Under the pieces are notes generated by a model. The model saw only the letters and a program-made list of their open reading frames with translations, did not search any database and was not told the DNA's origin. Both the position numbers and the translations under genes were made by a program. A DNA stretch of 64,000 bases from Pseudanabaena sp. ABRG5-3 (lineage in GTDB: Bacteria > Cyanobacteriota > Cyanobacteriia > Pseudanabaenales > Pseudanabaenaceae). Location: NCBI RefSeq assembly GCF_003967015.1, contig NZ_AP017560.1, positions 3,718,048-3,782,047 on the forward strand. Direction: 5' to 3'. The first letter of the stretch is position 1. Every line of letters begins with the position of its first letter. Below, piece by piece: positions 33,888-42,019 of this stretch.

Positions 33888-34777
33888 TTTTTTTTATCCT
33901 TTGACTTACTCTTTCCAACCCACAATCGCAAGGCATTAGGAATTTCCAAATCCTGAGAACCTGCACCTAAACCCACTTTTTTGATTTTCATTAAGGGAAC
34001 TTTGCCAAACTTTTCACTGAGAGTGACAGCGATCGCCGCTCCCGTGGGGGTGACTAATTCCTTGCGAATGCCATTGTCAAAGGTAGTTACGCCATGTAGT
34101 TCCCATAGTTTCAAGGTTGCAGGGGCAGGTACTGGCATCTTGCCATGATCACAATTGACATAGCCACCACCCGCAGGCAAAGCCGAACAATAGATTTTTT
34201 CGACTTCTAACCAAGCAAAACCTGCACAGGTGCAGACAATATCAACGATCGCATCGATCGCCCCCACTTCATGAAAATGTACTGCCTCTGGCGCGATCCC
34301 ATGCACAGATCCCTCTGCGATCGCGAGTTCTTTAAATATCGCTAAACTCCATTTCTCAACCTGCGCTGACAACTTAGCATTACGAATGATTTTCTCAATA
34401 TCAGGCAAATGCCGATGCACTTTATGGGTATTGACTTCATGATGATGATCATGACTATGGGAATGTTCTCCATGATTGTGCGCGTCATGATCGTGGGAGT
34501 GACTATGGGTGTGATCATGACTATGCTCATGGGAATCGGTGGCGGCTACGGTTGGTGGCTCATTACCGACATAATTTAATAACTCCACATGGAGCTTTGT
34601 CGCTTGAATACCTCCACGATAAACAGATTCTGTCCATAGCTTCACTTCGCGATCGAGTCCCAACTTATGCACAATATCTTGCAGATATTCTAATGGGACA
34701 CCTGCGTTCACTAGCGCCCCCAAACACATATCACCTGCGATACCTGTCGGGCAATCTAAATATGCAATGGTTCCCAT
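33881..34777 (-). CDS. larC: LarC N-terminal half (nickel insertion protein for the pincer cofactor)
   Basis: First part of LarC (298 residues before TAA). YLDCPTGIAGDMCLGALVNA at residue 5 is the family start; HRHLPDIEKIIRNAKLS, EGSVHGIAPEAVHFHEVGAI with DAIVDIVCTC, and RKELVTPTGAAIAVTL are conserved. Residues about 82-120 are a histidine-rich insert (SHEHSHDHTHSHSHDHDAHN and onward), likely to hold nickel or zinc. The frame runs out right after KDKKKD, encoded by AAA AAA AAA GAT TAA, and the rest of LarC follows in the -1 frame. Partners larB and larE are not in the window. Confidence 0.9.
   Translation of the reverse strand: MGTIAYLDCPTGIAGDMCLGALVNAGVPLEYLQDIVHKLGLDREVKLWTESVYRGGIQATKLHVELLNYVGNEPPTVAATDSHEHSHDHTHSHSHDHDAHNHGEHSHSHDHHHEVNTHKVHRHLPDIEKIIRNAKLSAQVEKWSLAIFKELAIAEGSVHGIAPEAVHFHEVGAIDAIVDIVCTCAGFAWLEVEKIYCSALPAGGGYVNCDHGKMPVPAPATLKLWELHGVTTFDNGIRKELVTPTGAAIAVTLSEKFGKVPLMKIKKVGLGAGSQDLEIPNALRLWVGKSKSKDKKKD
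33887..33895 (-). other. Slippery run of nine A: -1 frameshift site in larC
   Basis: On the coding strand GAT is followed by nine A and GATTAA. Zero frame stops six bases later; slipping back one base reads AAA-AGA-TTA-AAG and continues into the C-terminal half. A run this long allows ribosomal slippage, transcriptional slippage, or length variation at the DNA level; a sequencing error cannot be excluded. Confidence 0.7.
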
Positions 34778-34880
34778 ACTTAATCACTACAGAAATTATA
34801 AAACTACTCTCGTCTGCATCCTAGCATTGATAGTGATTTTCATGGCATCCAAGATCTGAAAAGTGACGCTGGCAGATCTT

Positions 34881-35978
34881 CTATGGCAGCGAGAATCCAA
34901 TTACTCCTTGAAGATTAGCACCTTCCCAAATCGTACTTTCCACTAACGCATCTGTTAAATTAGCATTAGCGAGATTTGCCTTTGTGAGATTTGTTCCCAT
35001 AAAGTTAGCACCACTTAAATCTGCACCGCCCAAGTATGAATTCTGCAATTCAGCCACAGCAAAATTTGCCTGTTTGAGAATTGCCATACTTAAATCAACT
35101 TCCTTCATTTCTGTATGACGAAATTTAGTTTCGATACAGATTGCCTGTGTCAAGATTGCTCTGTACAAGTAGGCGCGACTGAAATCAGCATGACTAAGAT
35201 TTGCCTTAGTTAAATTCGCCATACTCAAAAAAGCATCACCTAAAAAAGCGTCACATAGTTCAGCACCAAATAGTTGTGCTCCACTTAAGATTGCGCCTCC
35301 CAGATTAGCTTTATTGAGAATTGCCTTATTTAAGATTGCCTCGCTAAAATTTGCCATCAGGCAACCAGCCATACTGATATCCGCAAAGTCAAGTGATGCT
35401 CCACATAAATTTGCACGAGTTAGCAAGGTTCCCCGTAGTTTGGCACGACTCATCTTGGCATTACTTAAATTCACATTGCTCAAGTTTGCGCCACTAAAAT
35501 CAGTGTTTTGGAGATCTGCTCCACTGAGGTTTGCACTATGGAGATTAATCTTTTTGAAACTCTCTCCACTTAGGTTTACACCACGTAAATCTGTATCACT
35601 GAGATTTGCGGAACCAAGATTGATGCCTCTAAGCTCTAGCGATCGCAAGTCCGTACCAGCTAAATTAACATCTTGGACATTCGCTTGACTAATATTAGCC
35701 TGAGCCAAGATTGCACCACGCAAATCGGCTCCCTTTAAGTTGGCATTAGAAAACACGGCTTCGCTTAAATTTGCACCGACTAAATTTGCGTAGCTTAAGT
35801 CCGTCCTACTAAAATTAGCCTTGCTGAGGTTGACTTGACTCAAATTTGCGCCACTAAGCTTTAGCCCAGACAAATCTACTTTTGCAAGATTGATCGCTTC
35901 AGGTTGAGCTTTTTCGCGCCAAGCATTCCAATGCTCAGCACCATCTTTAATATGTCGAACAATTTTTAGATCAGCCAA
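34881..35978 (-). CDS. Pentapeptide-repeat protein
   Basis: A 365-residue protein almost wholly made of A(N/D)LSx pentapeptides (from residue 38: LSGLKLSGANLSQVNLSKAN, to about 350), predicted to form a right-handed quadrilateral beta-helix. The first 36 residues (LKIVRHIKDGAEHWNAWREK) are a short helical cap seen in many cyanobacterial members. No enzymatic domain is visible. Function unknown; proteins of this type act as scaffolds or, in the Qnr group, as DNA mimics. The start is TTG 35978; no ATG is available upstream in frame. It is the last gene of a minus-strand run after queG. Confidence 0.85.
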   Translation of the reverse strand: MADLKIVRHIKDGAEHWNAWREKAQPEAINLAKVDLSGLKLSGANLSQVNLSKANFSRTDLSYANLVGANLSEAVFSNANLKGADLRGAILAQANISQANVQDVNLAGTDLRSLELRGINLGSANLSDTDLRGVNLSGESFKKINLHSANLSGADLQNTDFSGANLSNVNLSNAKMSRAKLRGTLLTRANLCGASLDFADISMAGCLMANFSEAILNKAILNKANLGGAILSGAQLFGAELCDAFLGDAFLSMANLTKANLSHADFSRAYLYRAILTQAICIETKFRHTEMKEVDLSMAILKQANFAVAELQNSYLGGADLSGANFMGTNLTKANLANANLTDALVESTIWEGANLQGVIGFSLP

Positions 35979-36079
35979 GATGATAGTTACTCAAATTTAT
36001 GCTTGGGTATCATTCTAATCTAAGGTTTTTTATTCAATAAATCTAGATAAGCGAAATGGCTGATATGGCTATAGACCAC

Positions 36080-36122
36080 AATATTTTTGATGGTGCAACT
36101 TCGTCGCACCATCAAAAATATT
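36080..36122 (-). terminator. queG terminator hairpin
   Basis: AATATTTTTGATGGTGC (36080-36096) pairs exactly with 36106-36122 around a nine-base loop and overlaps the queG stop codon. Confidence 0.7.
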
Positions 36123-37080
36123 AAATTAGCAATGTTTTAGCGTTGCGATGCCAGCGATCGCGCTTAATTCGTCGCAGAGCCGAGCCTGTAAAATGCTGAT
36201 CCCATTCTTCTTCAGTCATATTGACTAAATCTGTTAATTGGGGATCGACATTATGGGGAAAAGGATGAAAATCTGTTTCTAAGGTCTCTTGAGCAAATCG
36301 CTGATTCCAAGGACAAACATCTTGGCAAATGTCACAGCCTGCAACCCAATTTTGTAAATTAGCGGCAATTTCCTTAGGAATTTGCTCAGCTTTGTTTTCA
36401 ATAGTGTGGTAGGCAATACAGCGATTAGCATCTACCACAAACGGCTGGGCGATCGCCCCCGTTGGACAAGCATCAATGCAGCGAGTACAAGTTCCACAAT
36501 GTTCGGTATGGGGGAGATCGGGTTCAAGTTCGAGATTGGTGAGAACTTCTCCGAGAAATAACCAAGAGCCATATTCACGAGTAATCACATTGCTATGTTT
36601 GCCAATCCAACCGATTCCCGCCCTTTGAGCAAAGGCTTTTTCGGCGATCGGCCCCGTATCTACATAGTAACGAGTTTGGATTTTTTCCCCTTGATCATCT
36701 CCCATTGCCTCTAGCCAAGTTGCTAAAGCTTTTAACTTTTTAGTCAAAACCTTATGATAGTCTCGCCCCCAGCCATAGCGAGAAATTTTACCCACTTGGC
36801 GATCGCTTGAATGTTGATGGGGGGTGTAGTAATTCAGCGCTACGCAAATGACCGACTTTACCCCTGCCATTACCTGAGTGATATCTTGGCGCTTGGGATT
36901 TGCCATCCAGTCCATATCCGCTTGATAGCCCAGAGATAACCATTCTTGCAAGCGCTCTGCCTCAATCCCAGACTCAGCTTTGGTAATTCCGACTTTGCTA
37001 AATCCTAGATCTAAGGCTTTTTGCGCGATCGCCTGCTTAAGTTCTTGTGGAGATAGTGGAGATAATTGATGCTCTTTCAT
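36121..37080 (-). CDS. queG: Epoxyqueuosine reductase
   Basis: Last enzyme of queuosine tRNA modification: reduces epoxyqueuosine using a cobalamin and two 4Fe-4S clusters. Length 319 is normal. Cluster ligands are HCGTCTRCIDACPTGAI near residue 193 and VAGCDICQDVCPWNQ near residue 252. VICVALNYYTPH, FFLGEVLTNL-like LFLGEVLTNLELEPDLP and RYYVDTGPIAEKAFAQRAG (cofactor-binding loop) are conserved. It is preceded and followed by perfect hairpins, so it is probably transcribed alone. Confidence 0.96.
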   Translation of the reverse strand: MKEHQLSPLSPQELKQAIAQKALDLGFSKVGITKAESGIEAERLQEWLSLGYQADMDWMANPKRQDITQVMAGVKSVICVALNYYTPHQHSSDRQVGKISRYGWGRDYHKVLTKKLKALATWLEAMGDDQGEKIQTRYYVDTGPIAEKAFAQRAGIGWIGKHSNVITREYGSWLFLGEVLTNLELEPDLPHTEHCGTCTRCIDACPTGAIAQPFVVDANRCIAYHTIENKAEQIPKEIAANLQNWVAGCDICQDVCPWNQRFAQETLETDFHPFPHNVDPQLTDLVNMTEEEWDQHFTGSALRRIKRDRWHRNAKTLLI

Positions 37081-37087
37081 ATTTCAA

Positions 37088-37122
37088 ATCAAAAATGCGA
37101 TGCTAAGCATCGCATTTTTGAT
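37088..37122 (-). terminator. Terminator hairpin between the J-domain gene and queG
   Basis: ATCAAAAATGCGATGC (37088-37103) pairs exactly with 37107-37122 around TAA. On the minus strand it comes after the queG start region; it ends ahead of queG, so it closes off the J-domain gene's transcript. Confidence 0.65.
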
Positions 37123-37126
37123 ACTT

Positions 37127-38215
37127 TTAGCCTCCACCTAGCCAACCAAAAAAACCACCTTTTTTCTCTTCTTTAGGTTTGGATTGAGATTTATCTGTAT
37201 TTGTGGCTATACCGCTAACTTGGTTAATGTACTGGAGTGCTAATGGCTCTTCAGGATTTAGTTTCAAGGCTTGCTGGAAACTGACTTTTGCCATACCTGC
37301 TAATTTTTGATTCATATAGACAAAGCCTAACAAAGCATGACATTTGCTGTTATTACAATCAATTTGAATGGCACTCCGCAGTTCTTTTAATGCTGAAGCC
37401 CATAATTTTTGACTAATATAGGTTTCAGCCTGACGAATATATTGACTACTAGAAATATCATTAGCATTACTAGCATTGCTACTAGCTTGGTTCGTATTTT
37501 TGATCGATGAGTCATTATTGGCAGTATTGTTTGCCGCATTACGGGATGACATTTGAGCTTCACTCCGCATTTGGTAACTGCTATTTGAACTATTAGCATA
37601 GGAAGCATTGACTCTACTAGTGCTAGCACTACTAGCAGCATTATTACTATTGGTATTGTTAGCAAAACTCTGAGGCGAAGATTTTGGTGTACTAATCCCT
37701 GAAGTTGTTAGCGACTCTGATGTATGCCTATATCCTTCTTGTAACAGGATATGCACTAAATTAAGCTCACTTAGTAAGCCAATATGTTCGAGAACTTGAT
37801 CGAGATCTTGATACTGAGCTTTTGCAATTGTTTGAACTGTTTGCTCATAATTGATCTCTGTCGCAGAAGTTAAATATTTTTTGGCAATTTCTGATTGGGG
37901 CAGAAATGTCTGGTTACGTTTCATTAAACGCTTGCCAAGTAGTTTTAGAATCGCCGAATATTCTGTACGTTCACGCTCTTGGGAAAGTACATCGTAGGCA
38001 GGATTGACGAGTTTGGATAGATATTGCGTAGCTACTTGCTTTTCTACTGGTGTGCGTCCATGAATGTCTGGATGCAGGCATTTTGCGATCGAGAGATAGC
38101 GTTTACGCACATGGGAAGCTTCGGCTGTCAGTGGTAAGCCTAATACAGCATAGTAATCATTAAAGTCATACTGACCGATGCCACGCTCTATACGAAATGT
38201 TTTTGGGTTTTCCAC
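37127..38215 (-). CDS. J-domain protein with TPR-like tail
   Basis: A 362-residue co-chaperone-like protein. Residues 14-75 are a J domain: DYYAVLGLPLTAEASHVRKR, then AKCLHPDIHGRT with the HPD tripeptide that stimulates DnaK. The middle (about residues 170-260) is low-complexity, rich in S, N and A, suggesting a flexible linker. A TPR-like pair follows (ASALKELRSAIQIDCNNSKC, ALLGFVYMNQKLAGMAKVSF), and the end KEEKKGGFFGWLGGG is a glycine-rich cap. GTG start at 38215. Likely recruits Hsp70 to a specific partner. Confidence 0.85.
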   Translation of the reverse strand: MENPKTFRIERGIGQYDFNDYYAVLGLPLTAEASHVRKRYLSIAKCLHPDIHGRTPVEKQVATQYLSKLVNPAYDVLSQERERTEYSAILKLLGKRLMKRNQTFLPQSEIAKKYLTSATEINYEQTVQTIAKAQYQDLDQVLEHIGLLSELNLVHILLQEGYRHTSESLTTSGISTPKSSPQSFANNTNSNNAASSASTSRVNASYANSSNSSYQMRSEAQMSSRNAANNTANNDSSIKNTNQASSNASNANDISSSQYIRQAETYISQKLWASALKELRSAIQIDCNNSKCHALLGFVYMNQKLAGMAKVSFQQALKLNPEEPLALQYINQVSGIATNTDKSQSKPKEEKKGGFFGWLGGG

Positions 38216-38468
38216 TATCGATCCTCGGCTTTTTGCGACCCAAACAAAATTTTTTAGATTTTAAACTAGATAAGTAATAATAGCTTACCCATAATTATTA
38301 ATACAGCTATGATCGCCACAATTACACATTTTCCATAGATAAAATACAGCACTTTATGGAGAAATATAGAAGATATCTACAAGCTAAAAATTAGACTCAG
38401 CAAGGTTTTGAGCTATAAATTTTACCTGCGGCAAGATCTAAGGTGCTGTATTTAAAATTTACACAAGG

Positions 38469-39221
38469 TTATAAGCTCGCTAAAACCTGTTTTGCCGTTT
38501 GGATTTGATCGTTGCTAAAACCTGCTTCATTCAGAAAGTTTAAGAACTCAGAACTGCGATATCTGGCATCAACACCGATCGCTTCCCGAAATGTTTTTTT
38601 GGCGCTGGGCTGATTACTAGATGTCCATTGGGCGATCGCTAGAGCAACGAAGGGGTGAGGATTAGTCGGTTCGAGTTCGATCGCATTTTTGGCATAGGCG
38701 ATCGCAAGGTCATATTGTTGCAAGCGCTGATAGGCAAGGCTGAGATTATAGTGAGCAATCTCATTATCAGTTTTGAGGATTGCTGCCCAACTATGCAAAA
38801 CTACTGACTGGGGCAGATCTCCACGCACAAGATAGACAATACCGATCGCATTAAAAGCTTGTAAGGATGTGGGTGATCGATAAATTGCTTCCCACAGTGA
38901 TGCTGCTGCGGTGTCATGTTTTTTCGCAAGGTGCTGTGTCCAGCCAAGGATAATTCTGCCATCGATATTCTGAGGATCGAGGGTGACTGCTTTTTGTAAA
39001 GCAGCGATCGCATCATCAAGGCGTTCTTGTTTGCGATAAGCTAGTCCCAATTGGCGATATTCTTCGGCAGCCTGTTTATCGGCTTGAGATGTTTTGGTAG
39101 ACTGTGCTGAGTTGGATTTAGGCTGAGCCGCAATTGCGGATGACGCAGATGATATTGATATCCAGCTAGTGATGAGTATCAGCAAATTTAACAAGCTGAA
39201 AATATTAGACAATCTTTTCAA
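38469..39221 (-). CDS. TPR protein, exported
   Basis: A 250-residue protein. An N-terminal hydrophobic segment (IFSLLNLLILITSWISISSA) ending SAIAAQ is a signal peptide. Then come about four tetratricopeptide repeats: AEEYRQLGLAYRKQERLDDA, IDGRIILGWTQHLAKKHDTA, LQAFNAIGIVYLVRGDLPQS and EIAHYNLSLAYQRLQQYDLA. It probably scaffolds protein assembly in the periplasm or at the thylakoid. I set the start at TTG 39221; a TTG at 39257 is open but lies within the terminator hairpin of the upstream gene. The 253 bases between this start side and the J-domain gene (38216-38468) hold no gene that I can see. Confidence 0.8.
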   Translation of the reverse strand: MKRLSNIFSLLNLLILITSWISISSASSAIAAQPKSNSAQSTKTSQADKQAAEEYRQLGLAYRKQERLDDAIAALQKAVTLDPQNIDGRIILGWTQHLAKKHDTAAASLWEAIYRSPTSLQAFNAIGIVYLVRGDLPQSVVLHSWAAILKTDNEIAHYNLSLAYQRLQQYDLAIAYAKNAIELEPTNPHPFVALAIAQWTSSNQPSAKKTFREAIGVDARYRSSEFLNFLNEAGFSNDQIQTAKQVLASL

Positions 39222-39239
39222 AGCAAGTTGTATCCCTAG

Positions 39240-39274
39240 AATAAAAAAGGTTCGCAAAGCGAACCTTTTTTATT
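39240..39274 (-). terminator. Terminator hairpin
   Basis: AATAAAAAAGGTTCGC (39240-39255) pairs exactly with 39259-39274 around AAA, with T-rich arms on both strands; it ends the gene at 39291-40334. Confidence 0.75.
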
Positions 39275-39290
39275 CTATTTTATTGCTGGT

Positions 39291-40334
39291 TTATTTGCTG
39301 GCAGTAAGTTGACGATAAGCTCTCGTAACGAGTTTGTCATCGACAAAAGTGGCATTCAGATTCATGTCTTTGTTTGACCAGCTCACGATCACTGCACGAT
39401 CGCCAAACTTGTGATCAATGCCTAAAGGTTTACCTTCGCCTCCCAAGATGCTAGCTACTTGGTCATAACGCATTCCTCGTCCTAAGCAAACATAGTTTTT
39501 GAGAGTGACCCCCGGATTACCACAACGGTACTGCACATTGGTGATGTTGTTGTCATAGTGGCGTGGAGGAAGCAGGGCAAGGTTGATTGTTGGTCCCGAT
39601 AGTGCTTCGGTTAGCCAATATAGACAGATCAGCAATACTCCCAGCACTAAGACATCTTCAATCACAGCACGAACTAAATTGCGCTGATGGCGACGTTTGA
39701 TTTGTTGGGCTTTTTCCTTTGTCCAAGTTTCCCAAGGAAAAGTATCCACCCATTGGATCGTGTCATTAAACTTAGCAATCGCACTAGTACGAATTGCCTC
39801 TAATGCCCCTTTAGGATCGCGGATGGTAATGCGGCTAGTAGTGCGGGCGGCGGCAATGGTTTTCGGATCAAGTAACCATCCACGGAAACGACGAACCAGA
39901 TTGCCTGCTTTAGATTTGCCCTTCGACAATGCACTTTGCTGTGAATTCCGAGTAAGCGATCGCTTGTCCTCTGTCCTTGCAAGCGCACTTTTAGGTAAGG
40001 GTGCTGGTGCAGCAACTAATGGAATATCTCTTCCCTGTGATAGGACTAAAGTATCTTCCCCAATGACATAAAATTCCCATTCAATGCGGCGTACCCCGAC
40101 CAACTGTAAGCGATTGAAGTATCGATCAATGCTTTGAGTAAATTCATTGAGGCGATCGCGATCGGAGTTAGCAGCAATCAAAGTAAAAGCAATGGATAGA
40201 ACTTGCTGTTCAAACTTAAATTCCGTTTGCTCAGCAGCTACTAGATCCATATAGTCGGAAGCAAGACTGGTCAGAACATATTGCAATTTCTGCCAAGCCT
40301 GTCTATCTTCAAGATTTAACCGCACTGCTTTCAT
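39291..40334 (-). CDS. Membrane protein with C-terminal SmpA/BLIP-like domain
   Basis: A 347-residue protein with no name I can give. Residues 1-110 form a mixed alpha/beta region (WQKLQYVLTSLASDYMDLVA, RRIEWEFYVIGEDTLVLSQG). One transmembrane helix near 235 (AVIEDVLVLGVLLICLYWL) follows a basic stretch. The extracytoplasmic tail, CGNPGVTLKNYVCLGRGMRY then DQVASILGGEGKPLG and VSWSNKDMNLNATFVDDKL, resembles the small SmpA/BLIP-like fold, with two cysteines that could form a disulfide. A similar C-terminal domain occurs in the protein at 50350-51513. Confidence 0.6.
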   Translation of the reverse strand: MKAVRLNLEDRQAWQKLQYVLTSLASDYMDLVAAEQTEFKFEQQVLSIAFTLIAANSDRDRLNEFTQSIDRYFNRLQLVGVRRIEWEFYVIGEDTLVLSQGRDIPLVAAPAPLPKSALARTEDKRSLTRNSQQSALSKGKSKAGNLVRRFRGWLLDPKTIAAARTTSRITIRDPKGALEAIRTSAIAKFNDTIQWVDTFPWETWTKEKAQQIKRRHQRNLVRAVIEDVLVLGVLLICLYWLTEALSGPTINLALLPPRHYDNNITNVQYRCGNPGVTLKNYVCLGRGMRYDQVASILGGEGKPLGIDHKFGDRAVIVSWSNKDMNLNATFVDDKLVTRAYRQLTASK

Positions 40335-40473
40335 GATTTATCCTCATCTTAGACCTTAACTCGGTCTCAGTCCCTAGCAACTGGTTTTGGGTATGTAGTT
40401 GCTCTGTTTGTAACACTCACGATGTTACCCAAACTAATAAAGGTTTTTAACATGGCTAGAAAATATAGCAATT

Positions 40474-40520
40474 CTCAATGATTTACGAGATGTATATTGC
40501 ACATCTCGTAAATCATTGAG
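40474..40520. repeat. 20-bp perfect palindrome
   Basis: CTCAATGATTTACGAGATGT (40474-40493) pairs exactly with 40501-40520 around ATATTGC. TATAGCAAT just before it recalls the ends of family A. It sits in the 316-base gap between ald and the SmpA-like gene, which also holds the next palindrome and no gene. Confidence 0.75.
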
Positions 40521-40557
40521 GATTCCCCAATAAATAAGTCCTATTATCACAAATTTG

Positions 40558-40645
40558 GAATGACGGCGCTTTGCGCCGCAATTCTAAGAGAATTGTTTCC
40601 CCGCCTTCGGCGGGGAAACAACTCTCTGTTGAAAATCGCTGTATT
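40558..40645. repeat. Double hairpin of palindrome family D
   Basis: CGGCGC-TTT-GCGCCG at 40564-40578 with GAAT/ATTC outside, then TTGTTTCCCCGCC (40593-40605) pairing with 40609-40621 around TTC, then GAAAATCGCTGTATT (40631-40645). The C/G core and the tail match the element at 25315-25377. It abuts the end of ald. Confidence 0.75.
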
Positions 40646-40650
40646 TGTAT

Positions 40651-41733
40651 TTATAAGTCAGGAAATGCTTCGGCGACGGCGGGATAGACAATTTTGCCAT
40701 TTTGAATATTTAGTCCTTTCGCCAAGGTGCGATCGCGTTTTAATGCTTCCAGCCCAAAATCCGCCAACGCACAGGTATAGGGAAGTGTGGCATTGACCAA
40801 AGCTTGAGTAGCAGTCCAAGGCACTGCCCCCGGCATATTTGGCACACCGTAATGCAAGACTCCCTCCTCTACATATATAGGAGAGGTGTGGGAAGTTGGG
40901 CGCACTGTTTCGATACATCCCCCTTGATCGACTGCCACATCAACAATTACGGAACGCGATCGCATTTTCTGCACTAGTTCACGATTTACTAGAGTTGGTG
41001 CGCGTTTACCTGCGATTAAGACTGCACCAATAACGAGATCGGCTGAACTAACCAACTCAGCAACATTGCTACCGTTGCTATATAACAATTGCACCCGTGA
41101 ACCAAAGAGGGATTCTAATTCACCAAGACGTTGAAGATTCACATCTAAAATTGTCACCCTTGCCCCTAGTCCGATCGCCATTCTTGCCGCCTCTGTACCA
41201 ACTACACCACCACCTAGTACAACGACATGTCCTGCTCTGACTCCGGGAATGCCTCCGAGTAAGACACCACTGCCTCCCTGTTGCTTAGTCAAGTAATGCG
41301 CCCCAAACTGTACAGATAGCCTTCCTGCGATAATGCTCATCGGTACAAGCAAAGGCAACTGACCATTATCTAACTGTACTGTTTCATAGGCGATACAGGT
41401 TGCACCCGAGTTGATGAGCGCTTCGGTTAATTGGCAATCGGCTGCGAGATGGAGATAGGTAAAGAGAATTAGTTGCGGATGGAGTAAAGCATATTCACTA
41501 GGTAAAGGCTCTTTCACCTTGACCACCATTTCTTGAGCGTACACTTCTTGGGGTGTGGCGACAATTTTTGCCCCTGCGCGGATATACTCATCATCGCTAA
41601 AGCCAGAACCAATCCCCGCCTTGGTCTCAACAAAAACTTGATGCGATCGCGCTGTTAAAGTTGCTACACCCGCAGGTGTAAGCCCCACACGAAACTCAAG
41701 ATCCTTAATTTCCTTTGGTACACCAATTTTCAC
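40651..41733 (-). CDS. ald: Alanine dehydrogenase
   Basis: NAD-dependent enzyme interconverting L-alanine and pyruvate plus ammonia. The start [20 protein letters not shown] carries the conserved PKEIKxxExRV motif; [20 protein letters not shown] has the substrate-binding Lys; the nucleotide fold is [20 protein letters not shown] near residue 170; [18 protein letters not shown] and [20 protein letters not shown] are conserved. Length 360 is normal. GTG start at 41733 preceded by GGAGAAATCGCA. Confidence 0.95.
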   Translation of the reverse strand: MKIGVPKEIKDLEFRVGLTPAGVATLTARSHQVFVETKAGIGSGFSDDEYIRAGAKIVATPQEVYAQEMVVKVKEPLPSEYALLHPQLILFTYLHLAADCQLTEALINSGATCIAYETVQLDNGQLPLLVPMSIIAGRLSVQFGAHYLTKQQGGSGVLLGGIPGVRAGHVVVLGGGVVGTEAARMAIGLGARVTILDVNLQRLGELESLFGSRVQLLYSNGSNVAELVSSADLVIGAVLIAGKRAPTLVNRELVQKMRSRSVIVDVAVDQGGCIETVRPTSHTSPIYVEEGVLHYGVPNMPGAVPWTATQALVNATLPYTCALADFGLEALKRDRTLAKGLNIQNGKIVYPAVAEAFPDL

Positions 41734-41809
41734 TGCGATTTCTCCTCAAAAATCAAGAACTTGACTAATTTCATCTAATTAGCTTGGCACAATTAAGAAC
41801 TAGAAGAAC

Positions 41810-41910
41810 TAAGTAGCTCAACTTAATTAAAACCCAAAACCAGAGTTTGTTCCGCACGCTACGCGTGCGGAACAAACTTCTTGGTTAGTTTACTTATGTC
41901 TAGCTACTTA
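41810..41910. repeat. Palindromic element family B, copy 1 (101 bp)
   Basis: TAAGTAGCT at the left end (41810) and AGCTACTTA at the right end (to 41910) enclose AATTAAAA arms and a perfect 15-bp inner stem AGTTTGTTCCGCACG (41844-41858, partner 41864-41878). Same ends as the elements at 54297-54503 and 59351-59454; the inner stem differs. Confidence 0.8.
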
Positions 41911-42019
41911 GAACCTGTAGCAAGCTGCGCTTGCGCTAAAGTTTCTGGTTTATATTTAATTGCGATAGCAACACAAAGTATTACCATCAATTAATTTTAA
42001 TAATTTTAAAACTCATTGT

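Noticed and set aside
35314-35688. A 124-codon plus-strand open frame
   Set aside because: Antisense of the second pentapeptide-repeat gene, same artefact.
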